Below are positions 45,501 through 53,932 of a stretch of DNA of 64,000 nt, piece by piece. Made by a program: the position numbers and the translations under genes. The first letter of the stretch is position 1. Each line of letters begins with the position of its first letter. Under the pieces are notes generated by a model. It made no database searches, was not told the DNA's origin, and saw nothing but the letters and a program-made list of their open reading frames with translations. Source of the DNA: Prosthecobacter vanneervenii. Its GTDB lineage: Bacteria; Verrucomicrobiota; Verrucomicrobiia; Verrucomicrobiales; Verrucomicrobiaceae. The stretch is taken from contig NZ_JACHIG010000007.1 of assembly GCF_014203095.1 (NCBI RefSeq), positions 248,001 through 312,000 of the forward strand. The letters are read 5' to 3'.

Positions 45501-45890
45501 GTGAAAATCGAAGCTGAACGAGCACCCCCATTTTATCCAGACCATTATCCGCTGATTGCCTTCCAGCTTTCCTATGAAGAAATGGTGACCCGTTTTGGAC
45601 TCCCACACAGGGTGATGGACGAGAACGATAATGAACCTTGCCCATGCGAATACTGGTCATTCCTATTCCCATGCGGGCTCTCCATCTTTATCGCTTTTCA
45701 TTTGCAAGCACCCACAGGCCCCACCGGAAGCGTTTATGCCAGCAGCCGTGATATCGGCCACATCCTCGAACACCTGCCTGTAAACGACTGCGTTTTTTGG
45801 CGCCTCGACATAGCTGAACCAGATCTGTACCGTGAACGCGGCGGAATCCTCTCTTCTACCTGTCCGTGCGGGACCAAACAAAATGCTTAA
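45501..45890 (+). CDS. Hypothetical protein, 129 residues
   Basis: I place the start at the GTG at 45501 because sequence before it is repeat-like; an ATG at 45582 is the next option. No family was recognised. The product has no signal peptide. It includes YPDHYPLIAFQLSYEEMVTRFG, DENDNEPCPCEYWSFLFPCG and, near the end, DCVFWRLDIAEPDLYRERGG. Base composition is less GC-rich than in the flanking DUF1592 and DUF1552 genes, whose usual adjacency it interrupts. It could be an acquired small gene; function unknown. Confidence 0.5.
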   Translation: MKIEAERAPPFYPDHYPLIAFQLSYEEMVTRFGLPHRVMDENDNEPCPCEYWSFLFPCGLSIFIAFHLQAPTGPTGSVYASSRDIGHILEHLPVNDCVFWRLDIAEPDLYRERGGILSSTCPCGTKQNA

Positions 45891-46327
45891 CTCAAGTATG
45901 AACGGTTCACGCATCATCAAATCCTTCTTCCGTCGCCGCGCCTTGGGCCCGTTCGCTGCAATCCAAACGACACCTGTTTGGCAGATACTGTTCTTCGCAA
46001 CAGCGCCTCGCTGTACACCTGTCCCAAAAGAACTGCATGATCGCCTTCTCGCTGCGAATACCATCTCACCCGTCCAGCCCATCTCATTCTTCGCCACAGC
46101 GCCCCGCCCCACACCAGCCCCAAAGGGGCTGCGTAATTCAGCCCAGGGTCAGCCGAGCCTAAGCGAGGCGACCCTGGGTTATGCACCACCCGACCGGGAA
46201 GCAAACCCACCGCTCCGCCGCACCCAACGGATACCAGCAGCGTCTGCAAAGCGCCCCGCCGCACATCTGCGCGCACGTTAACCACCTGTCATCCGACTCC
46301 TTCCCCATCTCTCTTTCTGATCGTCCC
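45891..46327. other. Repeat-filled gap before the DUF1552 gene
   Basis: No gene is visible. The second half is copy B of the dispersed repeat. The part at about 45989-46042 is a decayed third copy: CTTCGCAACAGCGCC ... CCCAAAAGAACTGCATGAT aligns with CTTCGCCACAGCGCC ... CCCAAAGGGGCTGCGTAAT just downstream. Confidence 0.6.
46084..46268. repeat. Dispersed structured repeat, copy B
   Basis: It matches copy A at 28214-28399: CCCC-AAA-GGGG, TGCGTAATT, then CCCAGGGTC and GACCCTGGG as outer stem arms with GCCT/AGGC inside, GGGAAGCAAACCCA, CAGCAGCGTCTGC and GCCGCACATC. Both copies are in the same orientation with respect to the window. Confidence 0.75.
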
Positions 46328-47626
46328 ATGAACGCCCCCTACATCGCCAAACCCCTCTCCCGGCGCCGCTTCCTGCGAAGCGCAGGGGCGACTCTCACCC
46401 TGCCATTGCTCGAATACCTCCACCCCGTCTTCGGCCGCGCCGCTCAGGTCAAACCACCCCAGCGTCTCCTCATCATCTCAAACAACCTCGGCTTCCTCCC
46501 CAAACCCTTCTTCCCCAAAAGCACCGGACGCGACTATGAACTGTCACCAACGCTCGCTCCGCTCAGCGAGGTGAAAAACGAATTCACCCTCTTCAGCGGC
46601 CTCTCCCACCCCGACGTCAACGGCGGCCACAGCGCGGAGAACTGCTTCCTCACCGCCGCACGCGGCCCCACCAAGAGCGGCTTCCGCAATCAAATCTCCC
46701 TCGATCAATACATCGCCGAAAAACTCGGCCAGCAGACTCGCTATCCAACACTCAATCTCGGCGTCAACATCGACAAAGCCAACCGCAGCCTCTCCTGGAC
46801 TCGCGACGGCGTCCTCCTCCCCGCTGAAGACAGCGCCCCCGCCCTCTTCCGCCGCATGTTCGTTCAGGGCGATCCCGCCGCTGTCAAAAAACAACTCCAG
46901 CAGCTCGACGAACGCGGCAGCATTCTCGACACCCTTCTCGATCAAACCAAGCGCCTCAGCCGCGACCTCGGCAGCACCGACCGCGCACGCCTCGATCAAT
47001 ACCTCACCTCCGTCCGCGAAGTCGAAGAGCGCCTCCTCACCGCCCGCGAATGGGAGCTCAAGCCCAAGCCCGTCGCCACCCAGCCCGAGCCCGAAGACAT
47101 CCGCGACAAAAAACTCATCTTCGAAAAGCTCGACCTCATGCTCTCCATGGCACAGCTCGCCTTCGAGTCCGACTCCACCCGCATCGTCACCCTCATGGTC
47201 GATGCCTTCGCCACGCCCGCCTTCCATCTTCCCGGCGCTGACAACACCACAGAAGGCTACCACGGCCTCAGCCATCACGGCCAGGCCGAGGAAAAAGTAC
47301 GCCAGCTCGCCGAAGCCGACCTTGAGCAGATGCGCCTCTTCAAAAAGCTCATCCAAACCCTCGCCTCCAAAAAGGAAGACGACGCCCGCCTCCTCGACCG
47401 CACCATGGTCCTCTTCGGCAGCAACATGGGAGACGCCAACACCCACGACAACACCAACCTCCCCATCCTCCTCGCCGGCGGCGGCTTCAAACACGGCCAG
47501 CACCTCGCCTTCAAACGCGACACCAACCTCCCCCTCAGCAACCTCTTCCTCTCCCTCCTCCACCGCCTCGGCGTCGAGTCCAACCAATTCGGCTCCAGCA
47601 CCGGCACCATCTCAGGCCTGACCTGA
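46328..47626 (+). CDS. Secreted DUF1552 protein, Tat signal
   Basis: The start at 46328 gives 432 residues with a twin-arginine-like signal (LSRRRFLRSAGATLTLPLLE). The body matches DUF1552: RLLIISNNLGFLPKPFFPK, FSGLSHPDVNGGHSAENCFLT, SGFRNQISLDQYIAEKLG, TLMVDAFATPAFHLPG, YHGLSHHGQAEEK and MVLFGSNMGDANTHDNTNLPILLAGG. The family is distantly related to DUF1501 and to the alkaline-phosphatase-like fold. It is the standard partner of the DUF1592 protein upstream and is presumably exported folded with it. The two are 1.05 kb apart here, separated by repeats and an unknown ORF. Confidence 0.92.
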   Translation: MNAPYIAKPLSRRRFLRSAGATLTLPLLEYLHPVFGRAAQVKPPQRLLIISNNLGFLPKPFFPKSTGRDYELSPTLAPLSEVKNEFTLFSGLSHPDVNGGHSAENCFLTAARGPTKSGFRNQISLDQYIAEKLGQQTRYPTLNLGVNIDKANRSLSWTRDGVLLPAEDSAPALFRRMFVQGDPAAVKKQLQQLDERGSILDTLLDQTKRLSRDLGSTDRARLDQYLTSVREVEERLLTAREWELKPKPVATQPEPEDIRDKKLIFEKLDLMLSMAQLAFESDSTRIVTLMVDAFATPAFHLPGADNTTEGYHGLSHHGQAEEKVRQLAEADLEQMRLFKKLIQTLASKKEDDARLLDRTMVLFGSNMGDANTHDNTNLPILLAGGGFKHGQHLAFKRDTNLPLSNLFLSLLHRLGVESNQFGSSTGTISGLT

Positions 47627-47662
47627 CACAGCCATACCCCCCCAGGCCAGCGCATGGAAGTA

Positions 47663-47684
47663 CGACAGACACTCCTGTCTGTCG
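47663..47684. repeat. Hairpin CGACAGACA, loop CTCC
   Basis: CGACAGACA (47663-47671) and TGTCTGTCG (47676-47684) form a perfect 9-bp stem around CTCC, 36 bases after the DUF1552 stop. It is a possible transcript-end hairpin without a T-tract. Confidence 0.8.
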
Positions 47685-47764
47685 GTCAGCGCTCCCCAAT
47701 TCCCCAGCCCTTCAAACAATCTCCATCACACTCCACACAGCCTTCCGAGCTAGGACCAAAGTAG

Positions 47765-47785
47765 CCTTGTTCCTGTGGAACAAGG
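47765..47785. repeat. Hairpin CCTTGTTCC, loop TGT
   Basis: CCTTGTTCC and GGAACAAGG form a perfect 9-bp stem around TGT. Unlike most hairpins in this window its loop lacks TCC. Confidence 0.75.
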
Positions 47786-47915
47786 AACGCTCCGCATCAC
47801 CCTGAAATCTCAGTAATCTACAGCTCGTCGCCTCTGTAACACATGCAACTTACGTGCGTCCAAAAGAGCACCATGAAATACCACGAAGTACTCATGTTAT
47901 CACTATAAACAATGT

Positions 47916-47958
47916 CCGGCGGGCTGCCACAACCATGGCTGTGGGTGCCGGCCCGCGG
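47916..47958. repeat. Two-stage GC-rich hairpin
   Basis: An outer CGGGC/GCCCG pair (47920-47924 and 47951-47955) and an inner CCACA/TGTGG pair (47927-47931 and 47940-47944) enclose the loop ACCATGGC. The pairing is imperfect between the two stems. Confidence 0.45.
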
Positions 47959-48096
47959 TAACTTCATCAAGAGGAAACCGCGTAGCGGTGACATTAAAAC
48001 TTCAGATGCTACCTGTCTCGGCAGATCCCCCGAGGTCCAACGGAATAACAATCTGGCTATTCAAACCGCGTAGCACGTCCATGGGGGCGCCGCCCA

Positions 48097-48133
48097 TGCG
48101 CCAGCATAGTGGTCCGCACAGTCCTCTGTGCGG
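48097..48133. repeat. Hairpin CCGCACAG with TCCT loop and conserved 5' flank
   Basis: It is a second copy of the element at 45347-45383: the same flank TGCGCCAGCATAGTGGT and the same 8-bp stem, with loop TCCT instead of TCCC. The bases 3' of the stem differ. Confidence 0.8.
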
Positions 48134-48343
48134 CTCGCGCAACCCATCACCCTCTCTGCTTCCAAATACTCCGCGCATCTCAACTCTCTGGAGGAGGGGG
48201 TCGTCCAGCTTCCTTACCCCACTGCGTCTTCGCCTGGTCTACTCCGGAAGCCAGGAGAGCTGCTAAAACTACAGTCAGGCAATCCGTTTTTAAATAGACC
48301 CTGTCCCGCCTTCACGTGCCTTGCACTCGTCCCATTGTCAGGA

Positions 48344-50257
48344 ATGGTCACCCCTTTGAAACCAGCCCTGCTCATCCTCGCATCCATTCTCGCCACCGGT
48401 GCTCCATGGTCATGGCTGAATCCCCAGCTCTCCACCCTGGATCACCGCCAGCACGAGCTCCAGACCGCGCTCTCAAAACTCCCCGCTCTTCCCGCCCCCC
48501 AGCCCCTGGAGCACGCTGGCTTCCACAGCGGCCTTGCTCCCCATGCCGATTCCATCCGGTGGGTCCAGATAGACCTCGGGGCCGAATACCCGCTCGACTC
48601 AGTCGTCGTCATCCCCGCCATGCTCGGCGTGGTCGACTCCTACGGCTTCCCCCGCCGCTTCCGTATCGACGCCTCAAACGACCCCCTTTTTGCCGAATCC
48701 GACACATTATTAGACCATTTCTCCGACAATAATCCGCCCTCACCCGCGCCATGGTTCGTGGCAGCTCATGGCATCAAAGCACGCCACATCCGCTTCACCG
48801 CCACCACCCTCGCCGCCCAGCCTCACGGCACCCGCCGCTACATCTTCTGCCTCGGCGAGCTCTTGGTCTTCAGCGGCGGCCGCAACGTTGCCCTCCACGC
48901 CCAGGTCCTCGCCCCCAACTCCGTCGAAACCCTCCCCACCTGGTCCCCCCGTCATCTGGTGGACGGCGCATACTCACTGGGCCTCCCAGTGCATCCCGAT
49001 GAAATCAATGGCAACGGCTGGCACAGCGGCATCTCCACCACCGCAGAGACCACCAAATGGACTCAGGTGGATCTGGGCGCACCACACGCCATCGACGAGA
49101 TCCGCCTCATCCCCGCCCATCCCCGCGACTACCCCGAGCGCTCCGGCTTCGGCTTCCCCCGTCGCTTCAAAGTGGAAGCCGATGGCAAAACCATCTTCGA
49201 CACCACCTCCGCCGACTTCCCCAATCCCGCAGACACCCCCGTTGCTTTTCAGTGCCCCGGCCTGCGTGTTCAGACCATCCGCGTCACCGCCACGCATCTC
49301 TGGGAGCGCAGCGGCGACTTCGTCTTCGCACTCGCAGAGCTGCAGGCTTTTGCCCATGGTAGCAACATCGCGCTCAACTCCGCCGTCACGAGCTCAGACG
49401 ACACCATCACCGCATCCTGGACCCGCACTGGCCTTATCGACGCACGCAGCAGCACCGGCGCGCTGGTGGATGAATCCACCTGGCTCGCAGCGCTTTCTCA
49501 GCGCCGCCAGATCACCGACGAACTCACCGCCTTGGAAACACAGCGCACCCAGGCGCTTGCCATCGCATACCAGCGCACCGCATGGCTTGGCGGCAGCGTC
49601 TTAGGCCTCGCCATTCTTACCGCCTGGCTCGCATGGCTGCGTTCCCGCCGCTCCCGCCAGCAGGAGATGGAATCTCTGCGCCACCGCATCTCCCGCGACC
49701 TCCATGACGAAATCGGCAGCCACCTCGGCAGCATCCGCCTCATGTCAGAGCTGGCGCTGCGAGACGGCCCTCCCTCCGACTCCCTTCAGGAAATCCACCG
49801 CCTCGCCGGAGAGGCCGCCGAGTCCATGCGCGGCATCATCTGGCTCGTCCGCGAGGGCGATCTTCCTCCCCTTGCCAGCCTCGTTGAGGCCATGCGCCAA
49901 AGCGCTGCATCCTTGCTCAAAGACATCGACTGGCAGCTCGATGCACCCAGCAGCAGCGAATCCACCACCGCGTCACTCGAATTCCACCGCCAGGTCTTCC
50001 TCCTCTTCCGTGAAGCCGTGCACAACATCACCCGTCATGCCCATGCTGCAAAAGTGCGCATCGAAGTGAACTGGAAGGCAAAACACTTCCATCTCCGCAT
50101 TGAAGACGACGGCTGCGGCTTCGATTCCGCCGCCATCACCGCAGGAAACGGCCTCGCCAATCTCCACCACCGCGCCACCGTCCTTGGCGGCACCTTGCAG
50201 ATCACCAGCAGTCCCGGCCAAGGCACCTGCATCACCCTGGAGGCCGATTTCTCATGA
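48344..50257 (+). CDS. Sensor histidine kinase with two periplasmic discoidin-like modules
   Basis: The start at ATG 48344 gives 637 residues with an N-terminal hydrophobic segment (PLKPALLILASILATGAPW). Two related beta-sandwich modules follow, anchored on WVQIDLG (W near 72) and WTQVDLG (W near 239), each continuing with GFPRRF and ending in an FxLxEL strand, as in F5/8-type C (discoidin) carbohydrate-binding domains. A transmembrane helix lies at about 412-432. The cytoplasmic part has a NarL-type dimerisation helix with DLHDEIGSHLGSIR (His454 would be phosphorylated), the N-box EAVHNITRHAHAA and the G-box DDGCGFD. It overlaps the response-regulator gene by ATGA. The ligand is probably a glycan or polymer (inference from the fold). 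Confidence 0.88.
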   Translation: MVTPLKPALLILASILATGAPWSWLNPQLSTLDHRQHELQTALSKLPALPAPQPLEHAGFHSGLAPHADSIRWVQIDLGAEYPLDSVVVIPAMLGVVDSYGFPRRFRIDASNDPLFAESDTLLDHFSDNNPPSPAPWFVAAHGIKARHIRFTATTLAAQPHGTRRYIFCLGELLVFSGGRNVALHAQVLAPNSVETLPTWSPRHLVDGAYSLGLPVHPDEINGNGWHSGISTTAETTKWTQVDLGAPHAIDEIRLIPAHPRDYPERSGFGFPRRFKVEADGKTIFDTTSADFPNPADTPVAFQCPGLRVQTIRVTATHLWERSGDFVFALAELQAFAHGSNIALNSAVTSSDDTITASWTRTGLIDARSSTGALVDESTWLAALSQRRQITDELTALETQRTQALAIAYQRTAWLGGSVLGLAILTAWLAWLRSRRSRQQEMESLRHRISRDLHDEIGSHLGSIRLMSELALRDGPPSDSLQEIHRLAGEAAESMRGIIWLVREGDLPPLASLVEAMRQSAASLLKDIDWQLDAPSSSESTTASLEFHRQVFLLFREAVHNITRHAHAAKVRIEVNWKAKHFHLRIEDDGCGFDSAAITAGNGLANLHHRATVLGGTLQITSSPGQGTCITLEADFS

Positions 50258-50886
50258 GCACCCTTTGGATCGTCGAAGACCACGCTTCCTTCAGGCGCAC
50301 TCTCGTGCGTCTCCTTGCCACCGAATCCAACCTGCAGTGCCCCCTCGATTTCGATTCCTGCGAAAAGCTCCTCGCCGCACTTTCTGAATCAAACGCCCCC
50401 GACTTGATCCTCCTCGATGTCGGCCTTCCCGGCATGAGCGGTCTCGATGCCATCCGCCTTATCAAAGAGCGCGCACCCAAGACCCTCGTCGTCATCCTCA
50501 CCGTCTTCGAGGACGACGACAAAGTCTTCCAGGCCATCTGCGCCGGAGCTGCCGGCTACCTGCTCAAGACCAGCAGCGGAGCCGACATCACCCAGGCCGT
50601 GCGCGATGCCCTCGCAGGCGGCTCCCCCATGAATCCCCGCATCGCCCGCCGCGTGCTGGACATGTTTTCCAAACTTGCACCCAAACAGCGCGACTACGGC
50701 CTCAGTGACCGCGAAAAGGAGATCCTGCAGCTCATGACCACAGGACTCATCAAAAAGGAAATCGCCGACAGGTTGAGCCTCAGCGTGCACACCGTGGACA
50801 CCTACCTCCGCCGCATTTACGAGAAGCTGGAGGTCAACACCCGCACCGGCGCCGTGGCCAAGGCTCTCAAAGAGGGGCTGGTCTGA
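50254..50886 (+). CDS. NarL/LuxR-family response regulator
   Basis: The 210-residue product has a receiver domain with the acidic pair ED at 8-9, phospho-acceptor Asp55 (LILLDVGLPG), a Thr in ILTVFEDDD and the conserved Lys in GYLLKTSS. A LuxR-type helix-turn-helix occupies the C-terminus (LSDREKEILQLMTTGLIKKE, LSVHTVDTYLRRIYEKL). It is coupled to the upstream kinase by a four-base overlap, so the two form one two-component system. Likely targets are the codirectional genes that follow 55 bases later, but no binding site was identified. Confidence 0.93.
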   Translation: MSTLWIVEDHASFRRTLVRLLATESNLQCPLDFDSCEKLLAALSESNAPDLILLDVGLPGMSGLDAIRLIKERAPKTLVVILTVFEDDDKVFQAICAGAAGYLLKTSSGADITQAVRDALAGGSPMNPRIARRVLDMFSKLAPKQRDYGLSDREKEILQLMTTGLIKKEIADRLSLSVHTVDTYLRRIYEKLEVNTRTGAVAKALKEGLV

Positions 50887-50941
50887 CTGTCCCGCGCTCG
50901 CGTGGCATGAAAAGCTCCCTCGTGCATCGTATATCCTGCAC

Positions 50942-53884
50942 ATGCGTTTCCTTGCCCTCATCGTCATCTCAGCGGCCGTTCCTGCCAGCGCGGTCGATTT
51001 TGTGCGCGAGGTGCGGCCCATCTTCGAAAAGCACTGCTATGAATGTCATGGCAGCAAAAAGCAAAAGAACGACTACCGGCTCGACATCAGGTCTGTGGCC
51101 CTAACCGGCGGCGAGGAGCACGCCCCCAACATCATTCCCGGCAAAAGCGCTGAGAGCCCGCTTTTTCAATTCGTCAGCGGCATGGATGAAAAGACCACCA
51201 TGCCGCCGAAGGAGAAACTGAGCAGCGCAGAGATCGATCTGCTCAAGCGCTGGATCGACGAAGGTGCGGTGTGGCCCGAGGGTGTGGATGTGGCCCAGGT
51301 GGAGAACCGCCTGGACTGGTGGAGCTTCAAGCCGTTGACAACAAATCACTCTCCTGCATGCATCGACGATTTCATTCGTGCCAAGCTCGACGAACACGGT
51401 TTTAAACAAGCTCCAGAAGCGGATGCTCGCACGCTCATCCGCCGCCTTTACTTTGATCTCACCGGGCTGCCTCCTTCACCCGAGGAGGTGACGCGGTATG
51501 AAACACTGCCCTATGAAAAGCTGGTGGATGATCTGCTGGCATCACCACGCTATGGCGAGCGCTGGGCGCGTCATTGGCTCGATCTCGTGCACTACGGTGA
51601 AACTCATGGCTACGACAAGGATAAGCCGCGTCTGAATGCCTGGCCCTACCGCGATTACGTCATTCGTGCGCTGAACAGCGACAAGCCCTACACCCGGTTC
51701 ATCGAGGAGCAGATCGCCGGAGATGCGCTCTACCCCGGCACCACGGACGGCATCACCGCGCTCGGCTTCATCTCCGCCGGACCATGGGATCTCATCGGTC
51801 ATGCGGAAGTGCCGGAAACGAAACTGGATGGCAAAATCGCGCGCCATCTGGACCGGGATGACATGGTGCAGAATACTCTGGGCACCTTCTGCTCGCTCAC
51901 CGTCGGTTGCGCGCAGTGTCATAATCACAAGTTCGACCCCATCACGCAGGAGGACTATTACTCCCTCCAGGCCGTCTTCGCCGCCATCGACCGCACGGAG
52001 GTGAATTATTATCCCGATGATGACTCCATGCGTCGTTACATGGCTCTGGATGGCAGGCGGCAGAAGATCGTGGCAGACATCAAGGCGCTGGAAGAGCCGC
52101 TCAAACAGAAAGCGGGTGAAGCCTACACCGCACTCTCCAAGCGCATCGACGGCGCGGCTGACAAAGCCTCCAGTGCCAATCCGAATGCCAAGCCGGATTT
52201 TGGATATCACAGCGCCATCGTGAAGGAGCAAAACACCGTCAAGTGGGTGCAGGTGGACCTCGGCAGCAGCATGGAAATTCAGCGCATCGTGCTGAAGCCC
52301 TGCTACGACGACTTCGGCGGCATCGGTGCCGGGTTCGGATTCCCCGTGCGTTTCAAGATTGAGGCCAGCGACGACCCTGAATTCAAAACCGGCGTCACGC
52401 TCATCTGGCGCAGGCACGACGCCACCTTCATGAACGATTTTAAAAACCCCGGCCTCACGCCCTTTGAAACCGGCACGGCGGAAGATGATGGCGCCAAAGG
52501 CAGGTATGTGCGCGTCACAGCCGTGAAGCTGGCCGAGCGCAAGGACGACTACATCTTCGCACTTTCGGAAATGGAGGTCTATGCCGCGAAAAACGGCCCC
52601 AATCTCGCCGCAGGAAAGCAGGTCACGGCATTGGACAGCATCGAGGCCGCGCCGCGCTGGCGTAAGGTCAACCTTACCGATGGCATCGCCCCGCAGGCCC
52701 GCACGCTGGAGGACAAACAACGCCTCATCCGCGAGCGCGATGTCCTGATGCTCGCGCAGGCAGATGCAGCCACACGCCAGCAGTTGCAGGAACTGCGCAA
52801 AGAACGCAGCACTGTAGATGCTGAGATCGCCAAACTTCCCAAGCCAGGCAAGGTCTATGCAGGTGCCATCCACACCGGCACCGGCGCATTCAAAGGCACA
52901 GGTGGCGAAAGTGGAAAGCCCCGCGTCATCCAGGTGCTCAAGCGTGGAGACATCAAGCAGCCTGCCAAGGAGGTCGGGCCGCAGAGCATCGCCGCGCTCA
53001 GCGGAGCTTTTCATGATGCGTATCAGATGGCAGGAGAAGGCGAATCCGCGCGCCGTGCGGCACTGGCGCGCTGGATCAGCAGCAAGAACAACGCGCTGAC
53101 ATGGCGCAGCATCGTGAACCGCGTGTGGCAGCATCACTTCGGTCGTGGTCTCGTTGATACCGCCAATGACTTTGGCCGCATGGGCGGCAGGCCCAGCCAT
53201 CCGGAGCTGCTCGACTGGCTCGCGGTCACTTTCCGCGACGATCTCGGCGGCAGCTTGAAGAAGCTGCACAAGCTCATCGTCATGAGCGCCACTTACCGGC
53301 AGTCTTCGGACAAATCAGAGTCTGCGGATGCAAACAACGTCTTCTTGTCGCACCAAAACCGCCGCAAGTTGGATGCAGAGTCGATTCGTGATTCGATCCT
53401 CTCTGTCAGCGGTAAACTGGATCTCACGATGGGCGGACCAAGCTTTCAGGACTTCATCATCGAAAAGCCGCAGCACAGCCCGCATTACGAGTATCAGCTT
53501 CACGATCCCGAAGACCCGAAGTCCTGGCGGCGCAGCATCTACCGCTTCATCGTGCGCAGCCAGCAGCAGCCCTTCATGACCACGCTGGATTGTGCCGATC
53601 CCTCCATGCGGGTGGAAAAACGCAATGAATCCCTCAGCCCGCTGCAGGCGCTGGCGATGATGAACAACGGGCTCGTCGTCGTCATGGCCAGGCATCTGGC
53701 TGAACGAGTGGCCAAGGAAAGGAATGAGATGGCGGCGCAGGTGGAGCGCGCATTTGTGCTGGCCCTCTCCCGCAGCCCCGCTGCGGATGAGCTCGCGCAG
53801 CTGCTCGAATACTCCCGGCGCGAGGGCCTGGAAAACACCTGCCGCGTCATTTTGAACCTGAACGAATTTAGCTTTGTGGATTGA
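50942..53884 (+). CDS. Secreted PSCyt1-DUF1549-discoidin-DUF1553 protein
   Basis: The 980-residue product has a signal peptide (cleavage near residue 17, PASA) and a haem motif CYECH at 32-36 in a PSCyt1 domain (VDFVREVRPIFEKH). DUF1549 follows (DDFIRAKLDEHGFKQAPEAD, RRLYFDLTGLPPSPEEV) with a second CxxCH at about 323 (CAQCHNHKFDPI). An inserted discoidin-like module begins at WVQVDLG near 435. DUF1553 is C-terminal (TWRSIVNRVWQHHFGRGLVD, ATYRQSS, RRKLDAESIRDSIL, NESLSPLQALAMMNNG). Such proteins are a hallmark of Planctomycetota and Verrucomicrobiota and usually pair with a DUF1501 protein; here a DUF1501 gene lies 6.7 kb downstream. The enzymatic role is unknown; oxidative polymer breakdown has been proposed. 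Confidence 0.92.
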   Translation: MRFLALIVISAAVPASAVDFVREVRPIFEKHCYECHGSKKQKNDYRLDIRSVALTGGEEHAPNIIPGKSAESPLFQFVSGMDEKTTMPPKEKLSSAEIDLLKRWIDEGAVWPEGVDVAQVENRLDWWSFKPLTTNHSPACIDDFIRAKLDEHGFKQAPEADARTLIRRLYFDLTGLPPSPEEVTRYETLPYEKLVDDLLASPRYGERWARHWLDLVHYGETHGYDKDKPRLNAWPYRDYVIRALNSDKPYTRFIEEQIAGDALYPGTTDGITALGFISAGPWDLIGHAEVPETKLDGKIARHLDRDDMVQNTLGTFCSLTVGCAQCHNHKFDPITQEDYYSLQAVFAAIDRTEVNYYPDDDSMRRYMALDGRRQKIVADIKALEEPLKQKAGEAYTALSKRIDGAADKASSANPNAKPDFGYHSAIVKEQNTVKWVQVDLGSSMEIQRIVLKPCYDDFGGIGAGFGFPVRFKIEASDDPEFKTGVTLIWRRHDATFMNDFKNPGLTPFETGTAEDDGAKGRYVRVTAVKLAERKDDYIFALSEMEVYAAKNGPNLAAGKQVTALDSIEAAPRWRKVNLTDGIAPQARTLEDKQRLIRERDVLMLAQADAATRQQLQELRKERSTVDAEIAKLPKPGKVYAGAIHTGTGAFKGTGGESGKPRVIQVLKRGDIKQPAKEVGPQSIAALSGAFHDAYQMAGEGESARRAALARWISSKNNALTWRSIVNRVWQHHFGRGLVDTANDFGRMGGRPSHPELLDWLAVTFRDDLGGSLKKLHKLIVMSATYRQSSDKSESADANNVFLSHQNRRKLDAESIRDSILSVSGKLDLTMGGPSFQDFIIEKPQHSPHYEYQLHDPEDPKSWRRSIYRFIVRSQQQPFMTTLDCADPSMRVEKRNESLSPLQALAMMNNGLVVVMARHLAERVAKERNEMAAQVERAFVLALSRSPAADELAQLLEYSRREGLENTCRVILNLNEFSFVD

Positions 53885-53932
53885 GTCGCTTGATAGGCTG
53901 GTGCGGCGAAGACGTTCCATGCACCCACCGCC

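Larger units (their letters stand above)
47627..48343. other. 717-base hairpin-rich gap before the sensor kinase
   Basis: No credible gene. It contains hairpins at 47663-47684, 47765-47785, 47916-47958 and 48114-48133, and AAACCGCGTAGC twice (47975-47986 and 48063-48074; the first extends to the palindrome ACCGC-GTA-GCGGT). No clear promoter for the kinase was found; sequence just before its ATG has CAGGA too close to the start to be a normal ribosome-binding site. Confidence 0.6.

Noticed and set aside
47818-48051. Reverse ORF of 77 codons in the gap before the kinase
   Set aside because: It has no signal, domain or ribosome-binding site, and it overlaps several hairpins; treated as chance.
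51542-53269. Reverse ORF of 575 codons opposite the DUF1549/DUF1553 gene
   Set aside because: The sense frame has CxxCH motifs and conserved domains; the antisense frame has none.
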